Shown: positions 44,539-52,541 of the stretch, piece by piece
Position numbering within the stretch: position 1 is the stretch's first letter
How the letters are laid out: the number at the start of each line of letters is the position of its first letter
Source of the DNA: Cyclobacteriaceae bacterium
Lineage (GTDB): Bacteria; Bacteroidota; Bacteroidia; Cytophagales; Cyclobacteriaceae
DNA length: 64,000 nt
Assembly (NCBI GenBank): GCA_028285445.1
Contig: JANQPQ010000031.1
Location: forward strand, 53,860 to 117,859
Reading direction: 5' to 3'
Translations under genes and position numbers: made by a program
Notes under the pieces: generated by a model
The model's database searches: none
Told to the model about the DNA's origin: nothing
The model's input: only the letters and a program-made list of their open reading frames with translations

Positions 44539-45768
44539 TTATTTAGCCAATTCCAGCACCATATTTAGCAGCACATTGGCGCCAGCTTCTATCTGCTCTG
44601 GTGACGAGTACTCATGCACATTGTGACTAATGCCATCCTTACTGGGGATGAATACCATGGTAGTTGGACATATTGCGGCCATCATTTGTGCATCGTGGCC
44701 CGCCCCACTGGGCATACGCTTGTTTGTATAGCCCAGCCTGTTGGAACATTCTGTTGCCAGGCTTATCATTTTGTCATCAAAATCCACCGGGTCGAAGCGA
44801 ACGAGTTTATTTGAATTAAGTACTACTCCCTCCTTCTCAGCAGCTTCTGCGGCATATGCCTGCATGCGACTTTCAGCTTCCGCTAGGTTCGCGTTATTTG
44901 TATTCCTGAGATCAACCGTAAATCGCACCCGTTCAGCCACAACATTTATCAGGTTGGGCGATTGCTCCCAAAGTCCGATCGTTCCAACCTGCCCGGGGAT
45001 GTCATCCGTTAGCGTTCTTACAAAATTTGTGATATTGCTTGCTACCAGAGCCGCATCTTTCCTCAGGTGCATGGGAGTCGTACCAGCATGATTGGCCTGT
45101 CCTTCAATCACAAATTCTGTCCACGAAATGCCCTGCACCTTCTCGACACAGGCTATCTGAACCTCCTCTTGCTCTAGCACCGGGCCCTGTTCAATATGCA
45201 ATTCGATAAATGCTGAAGCCCGCAGTGAAGCGGGCTCAACATCTCCATGGTAACCAATTCTCTGTAACTCATCACCAAGTACCACACTGCCATCTACAGA
45301 CTTAATTTTAAGAACCTCTTCCAAACTCATGCCCCCGGCTGCTACATGGCTCCCCATCATATCAGGAGTAAACCGAACTCCTTCTTCATTTGTAAAGTTT
45401 ATAAGCTCAATAGGAATCGTCGTCTCTATACCTAATTCATCAATCCTTTCTATTACCTCCAATGCTGCCAGCACTCCCAGGCTACCATCATAGCAACCGC
45501 CGGTACCAACCGTATCGAGATGGGACCCTATGCAAACCGGAGCTTGTGCAGTTTGACCCCTCCTTCTTCCAAACATGTTACCAATGCTATCAGTTCTCTG
45601 GTCAAGACCCAGATCGTTCATCCAGGATTTGAGCAAATCCCTGGAGACTTTATCCTCATCGGTTAGAGCAAGGCGACAAACGCCACCCCCAGGCAACGCC
45701 CCAATCTTTGACATTTCGGTCACTCTTGCCATTAGACGTTCCAGATTAATAGTAGGTAATTCAGACAT
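44539..45768 (-). CDS. M20 zinc hydrolase (N-carbamoyl-amino acid hydrolase/allantoate amidohydrolase-like)
   Basis: 409 residues. Metal ligands in order: H83 (GSHLDT), D94 (YDGSLG), E128/E129 (TNEEG), H191 (IELHIEQGPVLE) and a C-terminal His in ISHNVHE. GSHLDTVGTGGCYDG and IEQGPVLE are typical of allantoate amidohydrolase, ureidoglycolate and N-carbamoyl-L-amino acid hydrolases. No signal peptide, so cytoplasmic. The exact substrate cannot be read; no purine catabolism genes are adjacent. Confidence 0.9.
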   Translation of the reverse strand: MSELPTINLERLMARVTEMSKIGALPGGGVCRLALTDEDKVSRDLLKSWMNDLGLDQRTDSIGNMFGRRRGQTAQAPVCIGSHLDTVGTGGCYDGSLGVLAALEVIERIDELGIETTIPIELINFTNEEGVRFTPDMMGSHVAAGGMSLEEVLKIKSVDGSVVLGDELQRIGYHGDVEPASLRASAFIELHIEQGPVLEQEEVQIACVEKVQGISWTEFVIEGQANHAGTTPMHLRKDAALVASNITNFVRTLTDDIPGQVGTIGLWEQSPNLINVVAERVRFTVDLRNTNNANLAEAESRMQAYAAEAAEKEGVVLNSNKLVRFDPVDFDDKMISLATECSNRLGYTNKRMPSGAGHDAQMMAAICPTTMVFIPSKDGISHNVHEYSSPEQIEAGANVLLNMVLELAK

Positions 45769-45868
45769 ATTTGGAGATATTTTTGAGGATGTTAGATTAA
45801 ACCAAAGCTTAATAATAATTCAATACTAATGTTCGTAAATTGAACAGGATAAATCAAAAAGTAGGGTC

Positions 45869-48800
45869 ATGATTAAGAAAATTTTGATATTCTTCGCGGG
45901 CTTATTTGTGTTGGTGATTGCAGCGGCGATTATCATCCCTATTGTCTTCAAAGACGATATTAAGGCGGCCATTGATGCTGAAATTGAAAAGTCGGTGAAT
46001 GCGGATGTATACTTCGATCCGGCCAACCTCAATATTTCACTATTTAGCAACTTCCCCAATGTTACTGTAGGCATTGAGCAGTTCGGGGTTTTCAACCGGG
46101 CGCCATTCGACGGGCAACTTCTGGCGGGAATTGAAAAATTTGAAGTTGAGGTAAATCTTAACTCTGTTCTTTTTGGTGATGAGTTGCGCATTAGTGGTAT
46201 CTATTTGCACCATCCCGAAATCTTCATTAAAGTACTGAAAGATGGTACAGCTAATTATGATATTGCCATTGCTGACACAACCGTAACCGAAGAGGAAATT
46301 GTAGAAACTACGGAGCAAACGGCAGATGATTTCTCTTTCGGAATTGACCACTGGGAAATCACTAATGGGCACGTAATCTACGACGATGCGACCTTGCCAT
46401 TTTACACAGAGTTGAAAGGACTAAATCATAGCGGCAGTGGCGACTTTACATTGTCGGTTTTCGACCTAAAGACACAAACTCGAATTGATACTTTCACCGT
46501 TGCTTACGGTGGGGTAACCTATATGAAAAATAAGGTCATAGATATTGATGCGACACTAAACATGAATCTTGATGACTTTAGTTTCGCCTTTAAAGAAAAC
46601 AGCATAAAGATAAATGACTTTGCCTTGGGCTTCGATGGTTCATTCGCGATGCCTGAAGATGGTTTTGATATGGACCTTACTTTTTCATCCCAAGACAATA
46701 CCTTCAAAAGCCTGCTTTCATTGGTCCCTGGAATCTATACCCAAGACTTTGCAGGAATTCAAACATCAGGAAGCCTTGGTTTTGATGGAGCTGTGAAAGG
46801 GAAGTACACAGAGACTACCATGCCTGCATTTAACCTCGGGTTGAATGTTGACAATGCCCGTTTTCAGTACCCCGATTTGCCAGCAGCAGTTACCAACATC
46901 GCAATCGATTTAAGAGTTGACAATACGGATGGAAACATAGACAACACCGAGGTCAATCTCAGCAGGTTCCACATGGAATTTGGCAATAACCCAATTGATG
47001 CCAAGCTCATTGTTAAGAACCTGGTGACCTATCCTATTGAGGCAGCCGTTGATGCTACCTTAGATCTTGGCGAACTGGCCACCATGTTCCCAATGGAAGG
47101 GCTGGAAATGCGCGGCAAGTTCAATATGAAAGCTACCGCCAATGGCGTTTATGATAGCATTCAATCAATAATTCCTACAACTGATGTGGTGATGACGCTG
47201 GAAGATGGCTATGTAAAATCTGCCGACTTCCCTATTCCCATGGATAATATGCGACTAAATGCCCGTGTAAAAAACAGCTCTGGTAGAATGGCAGAAACTC
47301 TGATTACAGTTGAAGAGTTTTTCATGCACATGGGTGAAGAGGAGATAAGCGCTAATATGACTTTGGAGAACCTTGATGACTACACCTGGAATGTGAATCT
47401 TGATGGGGGTATGGATATTGGCCAGGTAATGCAGGTATTCCCTATTGAAGGGATGGAGCTAAGCGGAAAGGTCTATGCCAAGGTGAACACCAGTGGAAAA
47501 ATGTCTGATCTGGACGCAGAGCGTTATGATAAGTTGCCCACCAGTGGTGATTTTAGCGTGGCCGATTTCAAGTATGTTGATCAGGAGTATTTACCCCAGG
47601 GATTTGTCATAACCTCAGCAAAGGGAAGCTTCGACCCTGAAAAAATTACTTTAGCAAGTTTCTCTGGCAACGTTGGGAAAACCGATATGAAAGCTGATGG
47701 TGCCATTACTAATTATATGAATTACGTTTTTCATGATGAACTCATTAAAGGCAATCTTAACTATAGCTCGAACCTTGTTGATGTAAATGAATTCCTCTAT
47801 GATGAAGAAGCAGCGGAAGAATCAATTAGTGAGGCTGATACACTACCACTAGAGGTTGTGCCTATTCCCAGAAACATCGATTTCACTCTTAAGTCATCTA
47901 TAAAGCGTATCATTTACGACAATATGGTAATGACAAATGCCAAAGGCGACATAATTATTAGAGATGGGGTGATGTACCTTGATGGACTTAAGGTAAATAT
48001 GCTTGGAGGCCAATTTGTATTTAATGGCTCTTATAGCACCCAAGATGAAACCAGCCCCGCCTTTGACATGGACATGGCGGTTAACAATGTTTCCATTCGG
48101 CAGTCATTTGCTACTTTCAATACTGTGCAATCCCTGGCCCCAATTGCCCAGACTGTCAACGGCAATGTAACTACCAACTTCAAATTAAAAGGCAATCTCG
48201 GCAGTGACATGATGCCAATTATGAGTTCCCTGGATGGAGGCGGATTGCTGGAAATTGCTCAGGCAGCAATTCAGGATTCTAAAATTGTGGCTGGCATAAC
48301 CAGCTTAACCAACCTTGACAACACCAGCACCGCCGCGATTAAGGATTTGGCCATGTCGGCCAAAATTGAAAACGGCCGCTTTAGCGTTAAGCCATTTGAT
48401 ATCAAGCTGGGGAACTATGCCACGAATATTTCCGGAAGCACTGGTCTCGATGGTTCCCTGGATTACCGATTGCAAATGGATGTACCTCCCAACAAGCTTA
48501 GTAATGAAGTGATGGGAAGCGTCTCTTCCTTCTTGGGCACCAGTCATGATCCAAACAAGCCAATCAAACTAGCCATAGGATTGGGGGGAACTTACAGTGA
48601 CCCCAAGCCGCAACTTCTGCTTGATGAAACCAAAAGCCAGGTAGCTGACCTAGCTAAAGATCGGGCCACGGAACTGGTTAAGGATAAGGCCGCAGACTTG
48701 ATTGGTGGTGATGACAAAACCAAAGAGCAAATCTCGGAAGTAACTGACCGGCTGAATAAAGACAGCATTGAAGCCGCCAAGGCCGAAGCTGCCGCCAAGC

Positions 48801-48976
48801 TTAAGGCAACACAAGATAGCCTGAAGAGGTTAGCGGAAGAAAAGAAGAAGGCTGTTGAGGACAGTATTAAAAGAGCTGTTGAAGCAGAGAAGAAAAAGAA
48901 AGAAGAGGAATTAAAGAAGAAAGCCGCGGATAAGCTTAATAGTCTTTTCAAAAAGAAAAATAAAGGGGGTAATTAA
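45869..48976 (+). CDS. AsmA family protein
   Basis: 1035 residues: an N-terminal TM anchor (5-27), long repetitive beta-rich AsmA/TamB-like region (for example DLGELATMFPMEGLEMRG repeated as MDIGQVMQVFPIEGMELSG), and a Lys/Ala/Glu-rich coiled coil at about 940-1035. Family members of this size form hydrophobic grooves thought to move phospholipids across the periplasm. The stop codon sits inside the terminator hairpin. It is divergent from the M20 hydrolase. The charged coil is unusual for the family. Confidence 0.88.
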   Translation: MIKKILIFFAGLFVLVIAAAIIIPIVFKDDIKAAIDAEIEKSVNADVYFDPANLNISLFSNFPNVTVGIEQFGVFNRAPFDGQLLAGIEKFEVEVNLNSVLFGDELRISGIYLHHPEIFIKVLKDGTANYDIAIADTTVTEEEIVETTEQTADDFSFGIDHWEITNGHVIYDDATLPFYTELKGLNHSGSGDFTLSVFDLKTQTRIDTFTVAYGGVTYMKNKVIDIDATLNMNLDDFSFAFKENSIKINDFALGFDGSFAMPEDGFDMDLTFSSQDNTFKSLLSLVPGIYTQDFAGIQTSGSLGFDGAVKGKYTETTMPAFNLGLNVDNARFQYPDLPAAVTNIAIDLRVDNTDGNIDNTEVNLSRFHMEFGNNPIDAKLIVKNLVTYPIEAAVDATLDLGELATMFPMEGLEMRGKFNMKATANGVYDSIQSIIPTTDVVMTLEDGYVKSADFPIPMDNMRLNARVKNSSGRMAETLITVEEFFMHMGEEEISANMTLENLDDYTWNVNLDGGMDIGQVMQVFPIEGMELSGKVYAKVNTSGKMSDLDAERYDKLPTSGDFSVADFKYVDQEYLPQGFVITSAKGSFDPEKITLASFSGNVGKTDMKADGAITNYMNYVFHDELIKGNLNYSSNLVDVNEFLYDEEAAEESISEADTLPLEVVPIPRNIDFTLKSSIKRIIYDNMVMTNAKGDIIIRDGVMYLDGLKVNMLGGQFVFNGSYSTQDETSPAFDMDMAVNNVSIRQSFATFNTVQSLAPIAQTVNGNVTTNFKLKGNLGSDMMPIMSSLDGGGLLEIAQAAIQDSKIVAGITSLTNLDNTSTAAIKDLAMSAKIENGRFSVKPFDIKLGNYATNISGSTGLDGSLDYRLQMDVPPNKLSNEVMGSVSSFLGTSHDPNKPIKLAIGLGGTYSDPKPQLLLDETKSQVADLAKDRATELVKDKAADLIGGDDKTKEQISEVTDRLNKDSIEAAKAEAAAKLKATQDSLKRLAEEKKKAVEDSIKRAVEAEKKKKEEELKKKAADKLNSLFKKKNKGGN

Positions 48977-48983
48977 CCCCCTT
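48963..48983. terminator. Bidirectional GC-rich hairpin terminator
   Basis: AAGGGGGT-AATTA-ACCCCCTT: 8-bp perfect stem, 5-nt loop, followed by a pyrimidine tract on the plus side. It contains the AsmA TAA stop (48974-48976) and lies before the convergent hydrolase end. Confidence 0.65.
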
Positions 48984-48992
48984 CTTCTATCA

Positions 48993-50417
48993 CTATCGTT
49001 TCTTAATCCAGTTTGCGATGTACTCCATTACGGCTAGGGCCATAGTTTCATCAATATTAGCGTACTCATTTGGAGATCCGGTTTTGGCTGTTTGGAACAG
49101 ATGATTTAGCCCCGGGAAGATCTTACTTTCCAAGGACCAATTACCTGCTTCGTCCAGGCCTTGTTTGATAGCATCAAGATTTTCCTTGGCCGGCACCTGG
49201 AGATCTAACTCGCCATTAATTGCCAGCACTGGAGTATCCCTGATTTCTGCCAACTCATAAAAGGGGTCGTGTTTTAGAAAGTACCTAAACCAAGGAGTCA
49301 TCAATGCTTTAGCGCCGGCACGCAGGTTTGCCTCAGAATTTTGAGGCTGCTTTTTTTCTTCTTCAGTAAAACCGGCAAGGGTTTCGGCAATCCAAGTATC
49401 AACTTTTGATTGAAGTTTTTCCAGGTCTGATTCTGAAGTAATGAGGTTAAGTAGCTGCCCTTGCCGTTTAAGGGCTTCTTTCACCTGGGCCTCGGTGGCA
49501 CCATTGGCTTTAGCAATAAGGCCGGTTTGCATTTGAAGGATGTTAGTACCCGGCAGACCTGGTGCTGCCATCAATATGAGAAAATCTATATCCTCTCTGT
49601 CATTAGCTACCATTGGAGCCACCAGGCCTCCTTCGCTATGTCCAGCAAGTCCTAGTTTAGCAATCTCAATCAAATTCTGGTTGCGGAGATAATCCACGGC
49701 TGCTCCCACATCACTGGCAAAATCTCTGGTGGTAGCAGTTGCAAAATTTCCTGTTGACTCACCTACCCCGCGCTCATCAAAGCGCAACACAGCGAAGCCT
49801 TGTTTGGTTAGATGGTGAGACAACACCAGGAAAGGCTTGTGCCCCAAAAGTTCTTCATCTCTATTTTGCGGACCTGAACCTGAGATCAGTATTACCGTGG
49901 TAAAAGGTCCGTCTGATCTGGGATAAGTTAGAGTACCAGCAAGCGTAATATTAGCTTGGTCATTTCTGAAAGTGATAAAATCCTCATTATAGGGAAATGG
50001 ACGAATTGGTTCTTGCGGCTTTCGGGAATTCTTAGGCTCTAACTCCGCTGGATCAATCTTGTTCATCCGCAGAGCCAGTTTACCCGCTCCTTGATGCCAC
50101 TCTCCTTCAAGGGCTCCCTCTTTATATTCCCCAACAAACTTCCCCCCAACTGCCGCCACTGTAAGTTCCACCGCCTGGCCATCTAAATTCACCGCAGAGA
50201 CAGGAATTCCCTTGGCTCCCTGGTCAGGGCTATCCATTGTTGCGCTAAGTCCTGAACTAATGGCTTCATCAGATTTTATATGAAAAACTATGCGAAGTTC
50301 AGTAGATGGGAGGTTCAGTTTTCCCAACCAGGTGCCGCTAAGTTGCTCCGGCCCTACCTGAGAGTATAGTGAAATTACTACCAGTAGGCCGGCTATTGTT
50401 ATCATTACCTTTTTCAT
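48993..50417 (-). CDS. Secreted alpha/beta hydrolase (third gene of sdpRI operon)
   Basis: 474 residues: signal peptide to about Q20, a beta-rich N-terminal domain (about 24-120), and an alpha/beta hydrolase domain with GSGPQNRDE and nucleophile S261 in GHSEGG. Related proteins are annotated as acyl-aminoacyl peptidases or esterases. It lies 7 nt downstream of the SdpI-like gene on the same strand, so it is probably expressed under the SdpR repressor. Substrate unknown. It could act on an envelope lipid or a peptide. Confidence 0.88.
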   Translation of the reverse strand: MKKVMITIAGLLVVISLYSQVGPEQLSGTWLGKLNLPSTELRIVFHIKSDEAISSGLSATMDSPDQGAKGIPVSAVNLDGQAVELTVAAVGGKFVGEYKEGALEGEWHQGAGKLALRMNKIDPAELEPKNSRKPQEPIRPFPYNEDFITFRNDQANITLAGTLTYPRSDGPFTTVILISGSGPQNRDEELLGHKPFLVLSHHLTKQGFAVLRFDERGVGESTGNFATATTRDFASDVGAAVDYLRNQNLIEIAKLGLAGHSEGGLVAPMVANDREDIDFLILMAAPGLPGTNILQMQTGLIAKANGATEAQVKEALKRQGQLLNLITSESDLEKLQSKVDTWIAETLAGFTEEEKKQPQNSEANLRAGAKALMTPWFRYFLKHDPFYELAEIRDTPVLAINGELDLQVPAKENLDAIKQGLDEAGNWSLESKIFPGLNHLFQTAKTGSPNEYANIDETMALAVMEYIANWIKKR

Positions 50418-50424
50418 AGCTCTA

Positions 50425-51090
50425 TCAGTCTTGATGGTTTTGAGTTGGAACTGCTTTTATCTGTTTATAAATGATGTAAGAGTAGATAATTGGAACCACC
50501 GCCAAAGGCACAACCAATCCCAAAATGACAATGCCAATGTCTTCAATCTTTATAAAGAAGGTTAAGATGAAAGCAACCAGACCTCCCCAAAACCAGAGCT
50601 TACCCGCTAATCGATGTGTCCTTTTCCAAACTTCGTCGTTCTCCAGGGTCCAGGGTGTACGAACACCAATAAACCAATTTGGCCTGATGTTGCCCATGTA
50701 ATTGCCCAACACCACAAACATTAGCGTTACCGCCATGTGTATCATCTTATTCAATTGAATATTGTAACCCAGCCCTTTTGCCATGGTGGCTACGCTAATG
50801 GCAGCAATAAAGAATACCAGAATTATTCTCAGCTTGTAGTAAGTATTTGAGAATATATCGTAGTTCTTCTTCCGAGGGTCTATAAGAGGAATGAACAGCA
50901 TTAATAGGTAAACTCCGGCAGTGATTATAGGTAGTATATATTTTGGCCCATAGTCATCGGCCACACCTTTGTAGTTCCAGTGGGTGGGTAACTGATCTGG
51001 CAGGGCTTGCCAATTAAGCCATAATACCAAAGCAGGAATAAGGGCAATGATAATAATGGGAGCTTCTTTCTTTAGGTTAGTTGGGTTCAT
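50425..51090 (-). CDS. sdpI: SdpI family (DUF1648) membrane protein
   Basis: 221 residues with about six TM helices. The N-terminal LPDQLPTHWNYKGVADDYGPK is the DUF1648 motif, and GNYMGNIRPNWFIGVRTPWTLENDEVWKRTHRLAGKLW is the SdpI signature. In Bacillus SdpI is the immunity protein for SdpC toxin and a signal transducer that sequesters SdpR. The ATG overlaps the sdpR stop by 4 nt. No SdpC-like toxin gene is in the window. Confidence 0.9.
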   Translation of the reverse strand: MNPTNLKKEAPIIIIALIPALVLWLNWQALPDQLPTHWNYKGVADDYGPKYILPIITAGVYLLMLFIPLIDPRKKNYDIFSNTYYKLRIILVFFIAAISVATMAKGLGYNIQLNKMIHMAVTLMFVVLGNYMGNIRPNWFIGVRTPWTLENDEVWKRTHRLAGKLWFWGGLVAFILTFFIKIEDIGIVILGLVVPLAVVPIIYSYIIYKQIKAVPTQNHQD

Positions 51091-51353
51091 GCTTTTTTGT
51101 CGTTAAGATTCATAAGCCATTTGATTAAATCATCCATCACTGTCATATTCAATGAGTAATAAAGGAACTGCCCATTCCTCACACTCACCACCAACCCCGA
51201 TTGCTTTAGTAAATCAAGATGATGAGATATGCTGGGCTTGGATATATCGAAATGGTCGGCAATTTCTCCAGCACTCATATCCGTTTCCTTCAGTAATTCA
51301 AGGATCCTCCTTCTGGTAGGATCGTTAAGTGCTTTAAAAAAAGTGTTATTCAA
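51087..51353 (-). CDS. sdpR: ArsR/SdpR-family autorepressor
   Basis: 88-residue winged helix: FKALNDPTRRRILELLKETDMSAGEIADHFDISKPSISHHLDLLKQSGLV. The canonical family opening fixes the start at TTG 51351-51353; the frame is closed by a TAA six nucleotides upstream and no ATG exists. It heads the sdpR-sdpI-hydrolase operon and sits 7 nt downstream of a large perfect palindrome, its probable operator. Confidence 0.9.
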   Translation of the reverse strand: MNNTFFKALNDPTRRRILELLKETDMSAGEIADHFDISKPSISHHLDLLKQSGLVVSVRNGQFLYYSLNMTVMDDLIKWLMNLNDKKA

Positions 51354-51360
51354 TAATTAG

Positions 51361-51384
51361 ATATTTAGACAACTGTCTAAATAT
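51361..51384. promoter_or_regulatory. SdpR operator candidate (24-bp palindrome)
   Basis: ATATTTAGACA-AC-TGTCTAAATAT: 11-bp perfect arms around a 2-nt centre, 7 nt upstream of the sdpR TTG. Arm spacing and sequence suit an ArsR-family dimer. Confidence 0.75.
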
Positions 51385-51429
51385 TACGACAAGTTTGTAA
51401 TGAAGGTTGCAACAAGTTAACCGGTTGCC

Positions 51430-51837
51430 CTAGGGTTCTAGAACATCCAGTACTTCTATATCAAATACTAAAGTGGAGTTTCCTGGAATTGCAGGTAACC
51501 TTCCAGCAGCACCATAGCCCAAATCCGGTGGGATTATCACTTTGTAACGATCGCCTTTTCTCATCATGAATGTTATCTCATTCCAACCGGCAATCATTGG
51601 CATTTGTCCAACCACATACTCAAAAACCTTATCGTCTTCGCGGGTGTTCCAAACCGGAGTGCCGTCTTCCAGCGCTAGAATACAATGGGCCCTGATCTTT
51701 TTGCCATCTTCAATAGCCGGACCATCTCCCTTCTGCAGAATCGTATACTTTAAACCGCTTTCGGTTGTTAATTCTTTGCTTGAGTTACAGCTACAAAATA
51801 TTGCTATTGCAATTAAATAGATTCCGATTGTTCTCAT
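51430..51837 (-). CDS. FKBP-type peptidyl-prolyl isomerase lipoprotein
   Basis: 135 residues: lipoprotein signal with lipobox FCSC, then an FKBP domain (GLKYTILQKGDGPAIEDGKKIRAHCILALEDGTPVWNTREDD...IIPPDLGYGAAGRLPAIPGNSTLVFDIEVLDV). It should catalyse prolyl isomerisation for envelope protein folding. Divergent from the Rrf2 gene. Confidence 0.92.
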   Translation of the reverse strand: MRTIGIYLIAIAIFCSCNSSKELTTESGLKYTILQKGDGPAIEDGKKIRAHCILALEDGTPVWNTREDDKVFEYVVGQMPMIAGWNEITFMMRKGDRYKVIIPPDLGYGAAGRLPAIPGNSTLVFDIEVLDVLEP

Positions 51838-51862
51838 ACTACAGATTTCAATGTCGCTAAAA

Positions 51863-51915
51863 TAGACATTTGGTCTGTCTAGACCACCACCATTAATGTA
51901 ACTTAATTGGTTACA
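51863..51915. promoter_or_regulatory. Two inverted repeats in FKBP-Rrf2 intergenic region
   Basis: TAGACA-N7-TGTCTA (51863-51881; same half-site as the SdpR palindrome) and TGTAAC-N7-GTTACA (51897-51915). Both lie between the divergent start codons; either could be an Rrf2 site. Confidence 0.45.
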
Positions 51916-51944
51916 GATGCGTAAATTGTATTAAGTCTACACAC

Positions 51945-52385
51945 ATGCAAGCTAACAGCAGGTTTACAATTGCTATTCACATTTGCCTTTTCTTGAAATT
52001 TAAAGGTGAAGTTTTGGTATCGTCCCAGCAGATTGCCGAAAGTGTTAAAACCAACCCTGTGGTAATTCGCAGGCTAGTAGGCAATCTACGAGATACCGGC
52101 ATTATTAAAAGCGTGGCTGGAGCAAAAGGCGGATTCTTACTTAATAAGCCTGCAAACAAGATTAATCTTTGGGACATTTACCTGGCCATAAGAGAAAATG
52201 ATTTTTTTTATAAGCCAAAGCCCAATCCTGAGTGCAAGGTAAGTAGCAACCTGGCTGTACTGGTTGATGATTCCTATCGCCAGGCCGAGCTTTCCATGAA
52301 AACCACTTTAGGCAAAGTGACCATAGCCGATTTAAACTCCAGGCTTGATGACATTCTGGAGTTGCAAGAGGAAGAGTTCTGCTAG
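51945..52385 (+). CDS. Rrf2 family transcriptional regulator
   Basis: 146 residues: winged helix MQANSRFTIAIHICLFLKFKGEVLVSSQQIAESVKTNPVVIRRLVGNLRDTGIIKS followed by AGAKGGFLLNKPANKINLWDIYLAI. Three cysteine-type Fe-S ligands as in IscR are not present (single Cys at NPEC and the C-terminal EEFC), so it may sense something other than an Fe-S cluster. Likely target is the divergent FKBP gene or itself. Confidence 0.9.
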   Translation: MQANSRFTIAIHICLFLKFKGEVLVSSQQIAESVKTNPVVIRRLVGNLRDTGIIKSVAGAKGGFLLNKPANKINLWDIYLAIRENDFFYKPKPNPECKVSSNLAVLVDDSYRQAELSMKTTLGKVTIADLNSRLDDILELQEEEFC

Positions 52386-52541
52386 GCGACAGGTTTAGTT
52401 TAGTCATCCAAGTCCCCTACCCTATGGTGTTAAGTCGAAGGTATTTCGTATAAACCAAAGTAAATCTATAGGCCTTTAGGCCGATGCAACCGCTTGGCCC
52501 CAATAAACGTCTAAAGTTCGAATACTCAAAAAACCACAACC

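Noticed and set aside
48592..48951. Minus-strand ORF of 119 residues rich in Ser, Phe and Leu
   Set aside because: It is antisense to the Lys/Glu/Ala-rich coiled coil of the AsmA gene; the composition follows from the opposite strand.
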